Below the pieces are notes generated by a model, which was given only the letters and a program-made list of their open reading frames with translations, ran no database searches and was not told the origin of the DNA. Shown piece by piece: positions 15,475-24,368 of a stretch of 30,884 nucleotides of DNA. Location of the stretch: positions 1 to 30,884 of the forward strand of contig JBIIEL010000025.1 of the NCBI GenBank assembly GCA_044237845.1, given 5' to 3'. How positions within the stretch are numbered: position 1 is the first letter of the stretch; every line of letters starts with the position of its first letter. Made by a program: the position numbers and the translations under genes. Source of the stretch: QFOX01 sp044237845 (GTDB taxonomy: Bacteria > Pseudomonadota > Alphaproteobacteria > Rickettsiales > UBA3002).

Positions 15475-16124
15475 TGAAGCAGTATCCTCCCATCGCTAAA
15501 CGCCGCGGACTCATGTTCGTGCTTTCGTCGCCGTCAGGCGCGGGGAAAACCACGCTGTCGCGCCGCCTGCTGGAGCAGGAAGAAGGCGTGTCGATGTCCG
15601 TGTCGGCCACCACGCGCCCCATGCGCCCTGGCGAGGTCAATGGCCGCGACTATCACTTCGTCGATAACATGACCTATGACGCGATGGTGAAAAATGGCGA
15701 GTTCCTCGAGCACGCTACCGTGTTCGAGAACAAATACGGCACCCCGCGCGCGCATGTCATGCAAGCGCTCGAATCCGGGCACGACGTATTGTTCGACATC
15801 GACTGGCAGGGCACACGTCAGTTGGCGCAGAACTCCCGCGCCGATCTGGTCAGCGTGTTCATTCTGCCGCCCACGCTGGCGGAGCTGGAGCGCCGCCTAC
15901 GTGCCCGCGCACAGGACAGCGAAGAAGTCGTGCAAAAGCGCATGGCCAAAGCGGTCGAGGAAATTTCCCACTGGGAAGAATACGACTACGTGGTGGTGAA
16001 CGAGAATCTCGACTCCGCGATGGCGCATATCCAGCGCATCCTCCATGCGGAGCGTTTCAAGCGCTGGCGCCAGCTCGATATCGGCGAATTCGTGCGCAAC
16101 CTCTGCAAATCAAGCGCTAACTAA
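15474..16124 (+). CDS. gmk: Guanylate kinase
   Basis: Phosphorylates GMP to GDP. The 216-residue protein has the P-loop SSPSGAGKTT (18-27), the GMP-binding VSATTRPMRPGEVNGRDYHF (about 43-62) and DIDWQGTRQL (about 102-111). Its ATG overlaps the stop of the copper chaperone gene (TAATG). Its end overlaps the end of the convergent rsmA gene by 8 bases. The link of gmk to two copper chaperones is not a pathway link I know of. Confidence 0.97.
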   Translation: MKQYPPIAKRRGLMFVLSSPSGAGKTTLSRRLLEQEEGVSMSVSATTRPMRPGEVNGRDYHFVDNMTYDAMVKNGEFLEHATVFENKYGTPRAHVMQALESGHDVLFDIDWQGTRQLAQNSRADLVSVFILPPTLAELERRLRARAQDSEEVVQKRMAKAVEEISHWEEYDYVVVNENLDSAMAHIQRILHAERFKRWRQLDIGEFVRNLCKSSAN

Positions 16125-16956
16125 GCGCCCGCGCGAGCCGTGCGAACATGGCAAGGCTGCATTGTTCGGCGCGGAGTGTTTCTTCAATCCCCGCTTTCGC
16201 GCAGAGTGCAACCGCATCCACCCCAAGCGATTTCAGCGACTGGCGCAGCATTTTGCGGCGATTGCCAAACGCGGCGGCGGTCACTTTCTCGAGCGTGGCG
16301 AGCGGCACGTCTTCGCGCGGGGTTTCACGAATGCGCGCGTACAGCACCGCAGACGTCACCTTCGGCGGTGGGCTGAACACACCCGCAGGCACCTCGAACA
16401 TGATCGTCGCGTCGCAATATTGCTGCGTCAGCACCGCGAGGCGGCCATATGCCTTATCGCCCACACCGGCCACCATGCGCTCGGCCACTTCTTTCTGCAG
16501 CATCACGGTGAAGCTCTCAAGCGCCGCCCGCCCCTCGCGCGCGGCGGCTTTCATCCAGTCCACCATCAGCGCCGTGCCCACATTATACGGCAGGTTGGCG
16601 ATGACTGCGCGTGGCGCGGGGCAGAGCGTGGTGATATCCACTTCCATCGCATCCGCTTCGATGAGCGTGAAACGTTCGCCGTAGATTTCCTTGAGTGGCG
16701 CAAGCGCAGCGAGGCAGCGTGCATCCTTCTCAATCGCAATCAATTGCGGCGGGTTGGCGGCCAGAATCGCGCGCGTCAGCCCGCCGGGGCCGGGGCCCAC
16801 TTCTACCACCTGCGTGCCGGAAATATCCCCCGCCGCGCGCACAATTTTCGCGAGCAGATTCGTATCGAGCAGAAAATGCTGGCCGAGCGATTTCTTCGCC
16901 CGCAGCCCATGCTGGTCGATCACCTGCGAGAGAGGAAGAGGCGCAGGATGGTTCAT
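16117..16956 (-). CDS. rsmA: 16S rRNA dimethyladenosine transferase RsmA (KsgA)
   Basis: Dimethylates two adjacent adenines near the 3' end of 16S rRNA. The 279-residue protein has KKSLGQHFL at about 21-29, the SAM-binding EVGPGPGGLT (52-61), IEKD and the catalytic NLPYNV (121-126), and GVFSPPPKVTSAVL in the C-terminal part. The start overlaps the surA stop (ATGA), so it is the last gene of the lptF-lptG-lptD-surA-rsmA operon. In many relatives pdxA lies between surA and rsmA; it is absent here. Confidence 0.97.
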   Translation of the reverse strand: MNHPAPLPLSQVIDQHGLRAKKSLGQHFLLDTNLLAKIVRAAGDISGTQVVEVGPGPGGLTRAILAANPPQLIAIEKDARCLAALAPLKEIYGERFTLIEADAMEVDITTLCPAPRAVIANLPYNVGTALMVDWMKAAAREGRAALESFTVMLQKEVAERMVAGVGDKAYGRLAVLTQQYCDATIMFEVPAGVFSPPPKVTSAVLYARIRETPREDVPLATLEKVTAAAFGNRRKMLRQSLKSLGVDAVALCAKAGIEETLRAEQCSLAMFARLARALS

Positions 16957-18263
16957 TGCGCGCCGCGCAGTTCGATCGTCGCCTCGCGCCGCAAATTGCG
17001 CAGATGCTTCTCGGCTTCGAGCTCCATTTTCTCGCCGAAAAGTCGCTGTTTCAGCTCCTCATTATCCGGTGCGGCGTTGATCGCCTCACGCCGTTCGCAC
17101 AGCAGAATCATCCGTAGTTTTTTGCCGTCGACCATTGGCGCGCTCACCTCACCCACTTCAAGCCGTGCGAGGACGCCTACCTGTTCCGGCGCCACACTTC
17201 CCATCTTCACTTGTGCAAACGCGACCTCAACCGGCAACTTCGTCGACGGCACCGAACCATCGTCGCAGCCTCCCGGATTTTTACCAAGTGTCTCCACCGT
17301 TTCAGCAATTCTTGCCTGTATGTCTTTGTCGGGTTTTGCAGGCAAATCCAGCGTCAGCTGTTTGATGGTCATTTCCGTTGCGGGTGAGGGTTTCTTCGTC
17401 ATGCGCCGTTCCAGCAACTGAATAAACTGGATCATGTTTCCGGTGCGCGTGGGCTTGCTGATATCGCCCGGTTTTAGATCCTGGAGCGCCACACGAAGCG
17501 GCTCCGACAGTTTCTCTTCCGGCACCCAAACCGGTGCACTGAACTTCACGTCCTTCGCTCCTGCATTTTTTTGTGCGAGCGTCGCGATGGATGTTCCCGC
17601 ATCGAGGGCGCCACCCAATTCCGCCACCCGCGCGCGAATTTCTGCCTCTTTACTTTTGGGGGTAATAGGCACTATCAGCGCCGCAAGCCGCACCTCGCCA
17701 ATGCCGGGTGCGGTTGCCTCTGTTTGTGCCGCACGGCGCAATTCATCCTGCGAGATGGTCACGTTGCGGCGTAATGTCCGTTGCACGATTTTGCTCCAGG
17801 CCAGTTGTGCTCGTAGCTGTTCGTTCAACGAGCGTACCGACGCCCCTTTCGCCGCGAGTGCCTTGGCAAACGCGTCCGCAGACAGATTTTGCCGCGCAGC
17901 AATCCCGCTAATAGCTTTTTCGAGCTCTGCGTCCGATACCGTAATCGACTGGCGTTTGGCTTCCTGCAATTGCAGCCGCTCATCAATCAACATACTGACA
18001 ATACGCGGCGTGATCTGCGCCTTGTTTTCTTCCGTCGCTGGCATGTCCGAACCCGACAGTATCAGCGCGCGGCGCTCATTCACATCCGTCGTCGTAATCA
18101 CCTCATCATCGACCGTTGCCACAATGGCAATCGCATCGGCTTTAGCATAAAAAGCCGCCATCACCACCACGACGGCCAGAAGGACGCTGCTCTTCTGCAA
18201 CCTATTGGGGCGCTGTTGTTGCAGAAGAAGTCTATTGCGACGCGCCACTGAATGTGCCTCCAT
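16953..18263 (-). CDS. surA: SurA-like periplasmic chaperone / peptidyl-prolyl isomerase
   Basis: Periplasmic chaperone for outer-membrane proteins such as LptD. The 436-residue product has an N-terminal hydrophobic segment (about 27-44) that acts as signal or anchor. A SurA-type N-terminal domain follows (IVATVDDEVITTTDVNERR, then MLIDERLQLQEAK), and then two divergent parvulin-like regions; the first, around residues 200-305, is recognisable by VWVPEEKLSEPLRVALQDLKPGDIS. TAGGAG lies 9 bases before the ATG at 18263, which supports this start although it overlaps lptD by 32 bases. Isomerase activity cannot be judged from the sequence. Confidence 0.9.
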   Translation of the reverse strand: MEAHSVARRNRLLLQQQRPNRLQKSSVLLAVVVVMAAFYAKADAIAIVATVDDEVITTTDVNERRALILSGSDMPATEENKAQITPRIVSMLIDERLQLQEAKRQSITVSDAELEKAISGIAARQNLSADAFAKALAAKGASVRSLNEQLRAQLAWSKIVQRTLRRNVTISQDELRRAAQTEATAPGIGEVRLAALIVPITPKSKEAEIRARVAELGGALDAGTSIATLAQKNAGAKDVKFSAPVWVPEEKLSEPLRVALQDLKPGDISKPTRTGNMIQFIQLLERRMTKKPSPATEMTIKQLTLDLPAKPDKDIQARIAETVETLGKNPGGCDDGSVPSTKLPVEVAFAQVKMGSVAPEQVGVLARLEVGEVSAPMVDGKKLRMILLCERREAINAAPDNEELKQRLFGEKMELEAEKHLRNLRREATIELRGAQ

Positions 18264-20451
18264 AGCCGAATTCTCCTAAATTCTTGAGAGCAATTTGCAA
18301 CATATACGTGGTTGTCGGTTCAATGTCACGATCGCGTGAGAAGTTGCGCTGTGTGTCGAGCAGCAGGTTGAAACATTCGTTCTTGTAGAGAATGCCCCCA
18401 CCTGCCGAGACAAACTCGTCGATGGTAAAGTTGCGACGAGCCTCGGTATGGATACTCCACCGATCCGTCAACGGTAGCGACATTGCGGCCTGCCCTTCCT
18501 CGCTGCTGACGAGAAACTGGTTATTGTCGATCGAGCGATAGGAGGCACCAAATGTCAGCCACGGCTTGCCAAACTGAAACCCGAATTCGTTGCGGTGCGC
18601 CTTATACGTGTCCTTGTCGAGCGCGAAGCGGTACGAGAAAGTAAGCGGCGCCACGTTATAGGCCACACGGCCGATCAAGTCGGATAGATCTTCGTCCGGC
18701 GTCGTGGAGTTCGGGAAGGGCGTGCTCGAGTCCGGGTTATAGCTCTGCCCCACTAGCCCTTCAAGCGCGGTGCCATCGCCAAACAAAAACTGGCTGCGCG
18801 CACCATAGGCTACCCGCGGCCCGCTATCGACGACATCGAGCCCAGGCATACGGTTGAGACTGAACAGGTTGGTGTCCGTTAACTCCAGCAGGTGGCTATC
18901 CTCATTGGAGATTGTTACCGGATTACCCTTGCTCGATTGTAATATACCAAGCGCCAGCGGCTCCACCATCCAGCTGCCTTTGCCGAATTGCTGAATCAGC
19001 GGATAACGCCATTCGAGCGCCATCTGCGGCAGAATGCGATAGTTCGTGTGATCGCGCGTTTGGGCACTGCCATTAATGGGCACATTATCCGTCTGGTAGA
19101 GATCCTGCCGCACATTGAGCGTGCCGGTAAACACATGGCCACCGCTAGTGACATAAGGGAGTGAGGCGCCCGCCGTCATCGAAATGCGACGCTGGTCGAT
19201 GCCCTGGTCGCGCGCAAGCGCCTGCACATCGCCTGCCGCATGATAGCGGATATTATGTGCGTCCGGTGCGGATTCGTAATAGGCTTGGAGTGCGGGCAAC
19301 ACAAACGGCGTGGTGTGCTTATCATCCGTCGCGCGCATCCCCTGAATGGCAAGCCCCTGCGCCAGTGCATAATTGCGCCCCTCCGCTGCCTCATAGAAAA
19401 AACGCGAGAACAAGGTCGGCTGATCGCCAAGACGGTAACGGCGCAAGAAAGTATCGTCACTCGCGCGCGCAATATCAAACCCAACGCGCGAGATGTCATT
19501 CAATTCTTCCGCGCCTTGTGCAAAAAGATGCCCACGGAATTCACTGCCGCCGATTTGATTGCCAAGCGTATCACGCTTTTCTGGCAACGTCGCCGTGGCA
19601 TCAAACTTATACGCGCCATTGTCTTTCAGCTGACGATAGCCACCTTGCAGCAGAAAGCCTTCCTCGCTTGAAATCCACGGCGTGATCACCGCCTCCTTAT
19701 CATGATGAATACGCCAGTAATAGGGCACACGAATAACGCTGCCGATATTCGAGCTGCCAATATATTGCGGCATTAAAATACCACTGCGCGCACCGGCGTC
19801 CGGTGTCGAGTGCGAAAGATATGGCGTGTAAAGCACCGGGAATCCGCCAAACTCAAGCGTTGCTCCGTGATAGGTTATACGCTCTTCTTTCTCATCCACG
19901 GTGGCATCGTCTGCATTGAGTTGCCAGAACGGTGCGGCCGTTTCACAAATAGTACACGGCGTATAGGAAGCATTGGAAAGCTTGGTAACAGCCGCGCTTT
20001 CCTTCACCGCGCGATCTGCAACAAACACAGTGTTGTCGGCAAGCCGCGCTTTGAAATTATCAATCACGCCGGTCTTGAGTGCGTTGTTAAGCTGCGCACG
20101 ATTCGAAAAATACACATCGCCCGAGGGCTGAAGCATGCTCACATTTCCTTCGGCAACCACCTCATCGCGTTTCATGTAATAGGTCACTTGATCGGCCATG
20201 ACCACATTGTCACCCTGCACAATTTCTACTTTGCCGCGGGCGACGACGACTTCCTCTTTCTGATCATATGTCACTTCCTCAGCGGCGAGCACCACCGGCT
20301 CACCTTCGCCATTCTTCGGCGCAGGGCGCGATACCACCGTAGGCTGGACAGTGGGTTGCGACAGAAATTCGCCGGGGCGCAATGTCTGGCTCCATCCCTG
20401 CCAAGGGAGCGCCAGCATCACCATGCTGAGAACAAGCGCGCGTGTCCGCAT
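18232..20451 (-). CDS. lptD: LPS assembly protein LptD
   Basis: Outer-membrane barrel that inserts lipopolysaccharide into the outer leaflet. The 739-residue protein from the ATG at 20451 has a signal peptide (about 1-22), an LptA-like beta-jellyroll domain (about 55-160, repeats such as VVARGKVEIVQGDNVVMAD), then the conserved PCTICE (Cys166, Cys169) and a long barrel. A further Cys at about 693 could pair with the N-terminal ones, as disulfides do in E. coli LptD. GGAGGA stands just before the ATG, and the A is shared with the lptG stop (TGATG). A longer reading to 20517 would run into lptG and is rejected. Confidence 0.95.
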   Translation of the reverse strand: MRTRALVLSMVMLALPWQGWSQTLRPGEFLSQPTVQPTVVSRPAPKNGEGEPVVLAAEEVTYDQKEEVVVARGKVEIVQGDNVVMADQVTYYMKRDEVVAEGNVSMLQPSGDVYFSNRAQLNNALKTGVIDNFKARLADNTVFVADRAVKESAAVTKLSNASYTPCTICETAAPFWQLNADDATVDEKEERITYHGATLEFGGFPVLYTPYLSHSTPDAGARSGILMPQYIGSSNIGSVIRVPYYWRIHHDKEAVITPWISSEEGFLLQGGYRQLKDNGAYKFDATATLPEKRDTLGNQIGGSEFRGHLFAQGAEELNDISRVGFDIARASDDTFLRRYRLGDQPTLFSRFFYEAAEGRNYALAQGLAIQGMRATDDKHTTPFVLPALQAYYESAPDAHNIRYHAAGDVQALARDQGIDQRRISMTAGASLPYVTSGGHVFTGTLNVRQDLYQTDNVPINGSAQTRDHTNYRILPQMALEWRYPLIQQFGKGSWMVEPLALGILQSSKGNPVTISNEDSHLLELTDTNLFSLNRMPGLDVVDSGPRVAYGARSQFLFGDGTALEGLVGQSYNPDSSTPFPNSTTPDEDLSDLIGRVAYNVAPLTFSYRFALDKDTYKAHRNEFGFQFGKPWLTFGASYRSIDNNQFLVSSEEGQAAMSLPLTDRWSIHTEARRNFTIDEFVSAGGGILYKNECFNLLLDTQRNFSRDRDIEPTTTYMLQIALKNLGEFGYGGTFSGASQ

Positions 20452-21575
20452 CAGCCATCCTCCAGATGCAGCAGCGCCGCACTTGCTGCCATCAGCACAA
20501 TCAGCGTTGGCGCCCATGCGGCAAGCACCACTGGCAGATTGCCAGAGGCCCCAAATTCGTAAATCACATAGGTCATAAAATAGACAGCGAACCCCACCGC
20601 CATTCCAAACACGAGCATCACGCCAGTGCGCCCACGCCGCGGCTGACGAAGACTGAACACCGCTGCCAGCATCACCATCCCAGCAAGCAGCATCGGCAGC
20701 GCCATCAAACTATGAAAATGGAGTTTATGCTGAAGCGCCGAGAATCCAGCCTTTTCCAGCACCGCGATGAATGCGGGCAGTTGCCAGAACGAGAAGGTTT
20801 CGGGCGCAGCGAAGCTATCTTTAATCTGTTCGATCGTCAGCTGTGTTGGTAGCGCATAGTCGCTGAGAGCTTGTGGTTTTGTGGTTGGTGTAGCAAGCGT
20901 CGCCGTCGGCAATTCCCACCGACCTGTAGCAAGCGCCGCTGTCGGCGCGTCGATGCGCCCAACGAAGCTGTGGCGCGCATCGAACAGGAACATTGTCACA
21001 TTCTCAAACGCGAGATTGTCCTGATTAATACGATCCGCATGCATGATGTATTCGTGCGCCTGCGTGCCACGCACGGCGAGGTTCTCCTCGCCCACTTGCC
21101 GCAACCAGAGGCCCGAGGGAAGCACCGAAAGCAGGCTCGCATTTCCTGCAATATATTTTCCTTCCATCCGGTCGAACTTGGCGATGGCAACCGCGCCGAT
21201 GGGGTTCAGTGCCGTTACAAAAAAAACACCCAGCGCCAGTGCAACGAGAATCCCCGGCATCAGAAACTGCCATACCGAGACCCCCGCCGCGCGCGTTACT
21301 ACCAGCTCGCTATTGCGCGTCAATCGGCTGAGCGCAACCATACCCCCAATCAAAAACACAAACGGATACAGGCGCTCAGCACTGCTGGGTAATTTCAGTA
21401 GCATCATTTCAAGCAAAATCGAGAACGGTACGGAGTGCACAGCGCGACTGGCACGGCGCACCAACTCGAGCAGTTCGATTAACCCAACCAACACCAGCAC
21501 CAGCACCAGCGTCACCATTGCGGCGACAAAAAACTGGCGGCCGATATAGCGCGATAAAGTGAGTGGCAACCGCAT
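20451..21575 (-). CDS. lptG: LPS export ABC transporter permease LptG
   Basis: Inner-membrane permease that, with LptF and the ATPase LptB, extracts LPS for transport to LptD. The 374-residue product has the YjgP/YjgQ family layout: two N-terminal membrane helices, LYPFVFLIGGMVALSRLTRNSELVVTRAAGVS with the coupling helix (about 70-100), a periplasmic domain, and three C-terminal helices. The periplasmic domain contains a short duplicated peptide, listed separately. Start and stop overlap the neighbours (TGATG at each end), showing tight translational coupling. Confidence 0.95.
   Translation of the reverse strand: MRLPLTLSRYIGRQFFVAAMVTLVLVLVLVGLIELLELVRRASRAVHSVPFSILLEMMLLKLPSSAERLYPFVFLIGGMVALSRLTRNSELVVTRAAGVSVWQFLMPGILVALALGVFFVTALNPIGAVAIAKFDRMEGKYIAGNASLLSVLPSGLWLRQVGEENLAVRGTQAHEYIMHADRINQDNLAFENVTMFLFDARHSFVGRIDAPTAALATGRWELPTATLATPTTKPQALSDYALPTQLTIEQIKDSFAAPETFSFWQLPAFIAVLEKAGFSALQHKLHFHSLMALPMLLAGMVMLAAVFSLRQPRRGRTGVMLVFGMAVGFAVYFMTYVIYEFGASGNLPVVLAAWAPTLIVLMAASAALLHLEDG
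20890..20946 (+). repeat. Pair of 21-bp direct repeats within lptG
   Basis: Two 21-base segments, 20890-20910 and 20926-20946, match at 19 positions and are 36 bases apart start to start. They encode the seven-residue pieces PTAALAT and PTATLAT in the periplasmic part of LptG. The spacing keeps the frame. Confidence 0.7.
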
Positions 21576-22690
21576 CAGCCAGCCCCTTGCGCCTGCGGCA
21601 TTGGCGCCACGCGAGTACCGCGCATGACCCAGCCTGTGAACAACACATATATGCTCGCTGCTGCAGTTCCGAACGCCAGCAGATACTGCACAAAAACAAG
21701 GAAGTCGTGCTTCACCATCAGACTGCGCAGCGCAAAATAGAATAATACCAACACTGCCATGCCTATGGCTGCCACCATCATCCGTCGCGCCTGGCCACGC
21801 CGGTTAAACTCACTGCTGAACAGGACGGCGAGCGCAAATAGGGGCAATGCAACTGCAAAAATCGGCCAAGTGATGCGCTGTGTCGCCTCCGCAAGATAAA
21901 TCGCTGCCTCTTTGTCTGATAGCCCATCACGCGCAAAAAGTTCGCTGATACTTTGTTCTTCTGCACTTTTACGCCGCTCACCTGTTTTACCATAAAACGC
22001 TATCTCGATCGCGTAATCATCAAACGCCAGCCAACTGACGCGGCCGTTGCTTCTTTGTTGGCGCATGCCTTTCTGCAAATAAAAGCGGGGCCCCGCACTG
22101 GTTTGTTCCACGCGCCCCTGCTCGGCAATCATCGTCACCGTCTCTTGCGGATTGCGGTTATCATGCAGTACAATCCCGCTGAGATTATTACTTTTGTCGC
22201 GTTCGCGCACGAACACGGTCACGCCGCCGACCGGGTTATTGAATACTTCTTCTTCGAGCAGTACCGAGGCATATTTATCGCGGAACAGACTGCGGATATC
22301 GCGGAAGCGCTGGTTCGATTCCGGTGCAATATAAAACGACAAGCTGTAGCAAATCAGCATACAGGCCACACCCATGAGGATCGCAGGGCGCGTGAGTTGC
22401 CACTTGCTGATACCGACCGCATTCAGCACCACCAGCTCACTTTCCATGGTGAGCTTGTTGTAGGTGTAGATCACCGCGATGGCGAGCGTGATGGGCAGCA
22501 GAATCAGCAGAAGCGACGGCAGCATCAACCCCGTGAGGTAGAGAAAATCGCCCAACGAAAGGCCGCGGTTCAGGATAAAATCCAGAAAGCGCAGCATTTG
22601 CACCAGCCACACGATGCCAGTCAGGCTCACGGTGATGAGCACCGTCGGCCAGAGCAGGTGGGAAAATAAATAACGTTCATATTGGCGCAT
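21575..22690 (-). CDS. lptF: LPS export ABC transporter permease LptF
   Basis: Partner permease of LptG in the LptB2FG complex. The 371-residue protein shows the YjgP/YjgQ pattern: RYLFSHLLWPTVLITVSL at the N terminus, LPITLAIAVIYTYNKLTMESELVVLNAVGIS with the coupling helix (about 65-95), a periplasmic domain and three C-terminal helices. It is the first gene of the minus-strand LPS operon. The 181-base region upstream is shared with the divergent pepA gene and must hold both promoters. Confidence 0.95.
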   Translation of the reverse strand: MRQYERYLFSHLLWPTVLITVSLTGIVWLVQMLRFLDFILNRGLSLGDFLYLTGLMLPSLLLILLPITLAIAVIYTYNKLTMESELVVLNAVGISKWQLTRPAILMGVACMLICYSLSFYIAPESNQRFRDIRSLFRDKYASVLLEEEVFNNPVGGVTVFVRERDKSNNLSGIVLHDNRNPQETVTMIAEQGRVEQTSAGPRFYLQKGMRQQRSNGRVSWLAFDDYAIEIAFYGKTGERRKSAEEQSISELFARDGLSDKEAAIYLAEATQRITWPIFAVALPLFALAVLFSSEFNRRGQARRMMVAAIGMAVLVLFYFALRSLMVKHDFLVFVQYLLAFGTAAASIYVLFTGWVMRGTRVAPMPQAQGAG

Positions 22691-22731
22691 ACGCGCGCGA
22701 CATTAGCCCGCGCGCGCGAACCGCGCAACAA

Positions 22732-22766
22732 AACCCCGCAATTCATCCCGGGGTTCAGTGTTTTTT
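22732..22766 (+). terminator. Hairpin followed by a T-run upstream of pepA
   Basis: AACCCCG (22732-22738) and CGGGGTT (22749-22755) form a 7-bp stem with a 10-base loop, followed after five bases by six T. It resembles an intrinsic terminator or attenuator on the plus strand, but no plus-strand gene ends here. It lies between the divergent lptF and pepA genes. Its role is unclear. Confidence 0.35.
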
Positions 22767-22825
22767 GGCAGATGTCGCTTTTTCGCCCGTCTTTCTCGCG
22801 CGCTCTAGTTGCTAAGCGCCTCAAA

Positions 22826-22860
22826 ATTCATTATTCATTCCTCATCCTTCACCCCTCACT
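22826..22860 (+). repeat. 7-bp tandem repeat array in the pepA leader
   Basis: Five adjacent heptamers of the form NNTCAYY: ATTCATT twice, then CCTCATC, CTTCACC and CCTCACT. The array ends 11 bases before the pepA ATG and so overlaps or abuts its ribosome-binding region. The pattern resembles the arrays in ribD and thiL, which in this phase read ACTCACC. Confidence 0.8.
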
Positions 22861-22871
22861 GCGAGAGCCCT

Positions 22872-24368
22872 ATGATCCGCCTTTCTTTCACCACTGCCCG
22901 CACCACCAGCAGCACTGCCACCCACGCCAGCGCGATTTTCGTCGGCGAGGATGTTTCGTTGCCGAAAGAAGCGCTCGGTAGCGGCTATGCGTTTGTGAAG
23001 CAGGCGGTCGAAAGCGCGGCATTCAAAGGCAAAGCGGGCGATGTGCTAACGCTGGTGACCGTGGTCAAATCGCCGTCGCATATTCTCGTCATCGGCCTCG
23101 GCGCTGCCAAATCCCTCACCCAACTCTCGCTGGAAGAAGCGGGCGCACGCGCTGTTGCTGCCGCGCTGGCTGCGAAAGTGACCAGCCTCGACCTCATGGC
23201 CGCCCTGCCCAAAGGCAGCAAGATCGATGCAGCCGAGGGCGCGGCCTATCTCGCTTCCGGTGCGCAGCTGCGTGCCTATTGCTTCGATAAATACCGCACG
23301 AAAATTAAACCCGAAGACAAACCCAAACTCAAAACCGTGAACGTCGTCACCGCCGCGGCGGAGAAGGCAAAAAAAGCCTACGCCCCCCTCGCTGCGATTG
23401 CGGATGCGGTGACCTTCACCCGCAACATTGTCAGCGAACCGGCGAACGTGATTTATCCGGAAACGCTCGCGGCGGAATGTAAGCAACTCACCAAACTCGG
23501 CGTCACCGTCGAGGTGCTGGGCGAAGCGCAAATGAAAAAGCTCGGCATGGGCGCGCTACTTGGCGTTGGCCAAGGCTCGGTGCGCGAATCGAAGCTCGTG
23601 GTCATGCAATGGCATGGCGGTAAAAAAGGCGGCAAACCCGTCGCGCTCATCGGCAAAGGCGTGACGTTCGACACCGGCGGCATCAGCATCAAACCATCGA
23701 ACGGGATGGAAGAAATGAAATGGGACATGGCGGGCTCCGCCGCCGTCATCGGCACCATGCGCGCGCTCGCTGCGCGTAAGGCGAAGGCCAACGTGGTCGG
23801 CATAGTCGGCCTGGTCGAGAACATGCCCGACGGCAACGCGCAGCGCCCGGGTGACGTGGTGACATCCATGTCCGGACAAACCATCGAAGTCATCAACACC
23901 GACGCCGAAGGCCGCCTCGTGCTGGCGGATGCGCTGTGGTACTGCCAGGACCGTTTCAAGCCGCAGGTGATGGTCGACCTCGCGACGCTGACCGGCGCAA
24001 TCATCGTCTGCCTCGGCTCGCTGAAGGCGGGCTTGTTCAGCAACAACGATAAAGTCGCCGCAAGCCTCACCGCCGCAGCGGATCGCACGGGTGAGAAAGT
24101 CTGGCGCATGCCGCTGGGTGCGGAATACGACGCGATGATCAACTGCGACATCGCCGACATGCAGAACGTGGGCGAAGGGCGCGAGGCTGGTTCCACCACC
24201 GGCGCGCAATTCCTCCAGCGCTTCACGAACGACGTGCCATGGGCGCATCTCGATATCGCGGGCGTGGCATGGCAGAATAAAATCCGCTTCCCCGTCGCCC
24301 CCAAAGGTGCGGTGGGCTGGGGTGTGCGCCTGCTGAACGACTGGATCAGCGAGAATTACGAAGGCTAA
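22872..24368 (+). CDS. pepA: Leucyl aminopeptidase (M17 family)
   Basis: Cytoplasmic di-zinc aminopeptidase. The 498-residue protein has an N-terminal macro-like domain and the catalytic C-terminal domain. The family signature NTDAEGRL is at 342-349, and further ligands and catalytic residues lie in GKGVTFDTGGISIK (261-274) and KWDMAG (283-288). I start at the ATG at 22872, preceded by GAGAG; upstream in-frame codons translate the repeat array and are not family-like. The stop overlaps the holC start as TAATG. Confidence 0.96.
   Translation: MIRLSFTTARTTSSTATHASAIFVGEDVSLPKEALGSGYAFVKQAVESAAFKGKAGDVLTLVTVVKSPSHILVIGLGAAKSLTQLSLEEAGARAVAAALAAKVTSLDLMAALPKGSKIDAAEGAAYLASGAQLRAYCFDKYRTKIKPEDKPKLKTVNVVTAAAEKAKKAYAPLAAIADAVTFTRNIVSEPANVIYPETLAAECKQLTKLGVTVEVLGEAQMKKLGMGALLGVGQGSVRESKLVVMQWHGGKKGGKPVALIGKGVTFDTGGISIKPSNGMEEMKWDMAGSAAVIGTMRALAARKAKANVVGIVGLVENMPDGNAQRPGDVVTSMSGQTIEVINTDAEGRLVLADALWYCQDRFKPQVMVDLATLTGAIIVCLGSLKAGLFSNNDKVAASLTAAADRTGEKVWRMPLGAEYDAMINCDIADMQNVGEGREAGSTTGAQFLQRFTNDVPWAHLDIAGVAWQNKIRFPVAPKGAVGWGVRLLNDWISENYEG

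Noticed and set aside
16045..17421. A 458-codon plus-strand frame across rsmA and surA
   Set aside because: It runs opposite two well-supported genes, and its composition (Arg, His, Ala) is that of an antisense frame.
22696..22718. Alternating CG runs upstream of lptF as a structured element
   Set aside because: Runs of CGCG are frequent in this GC-rich genome and the possible stem is short and simple.
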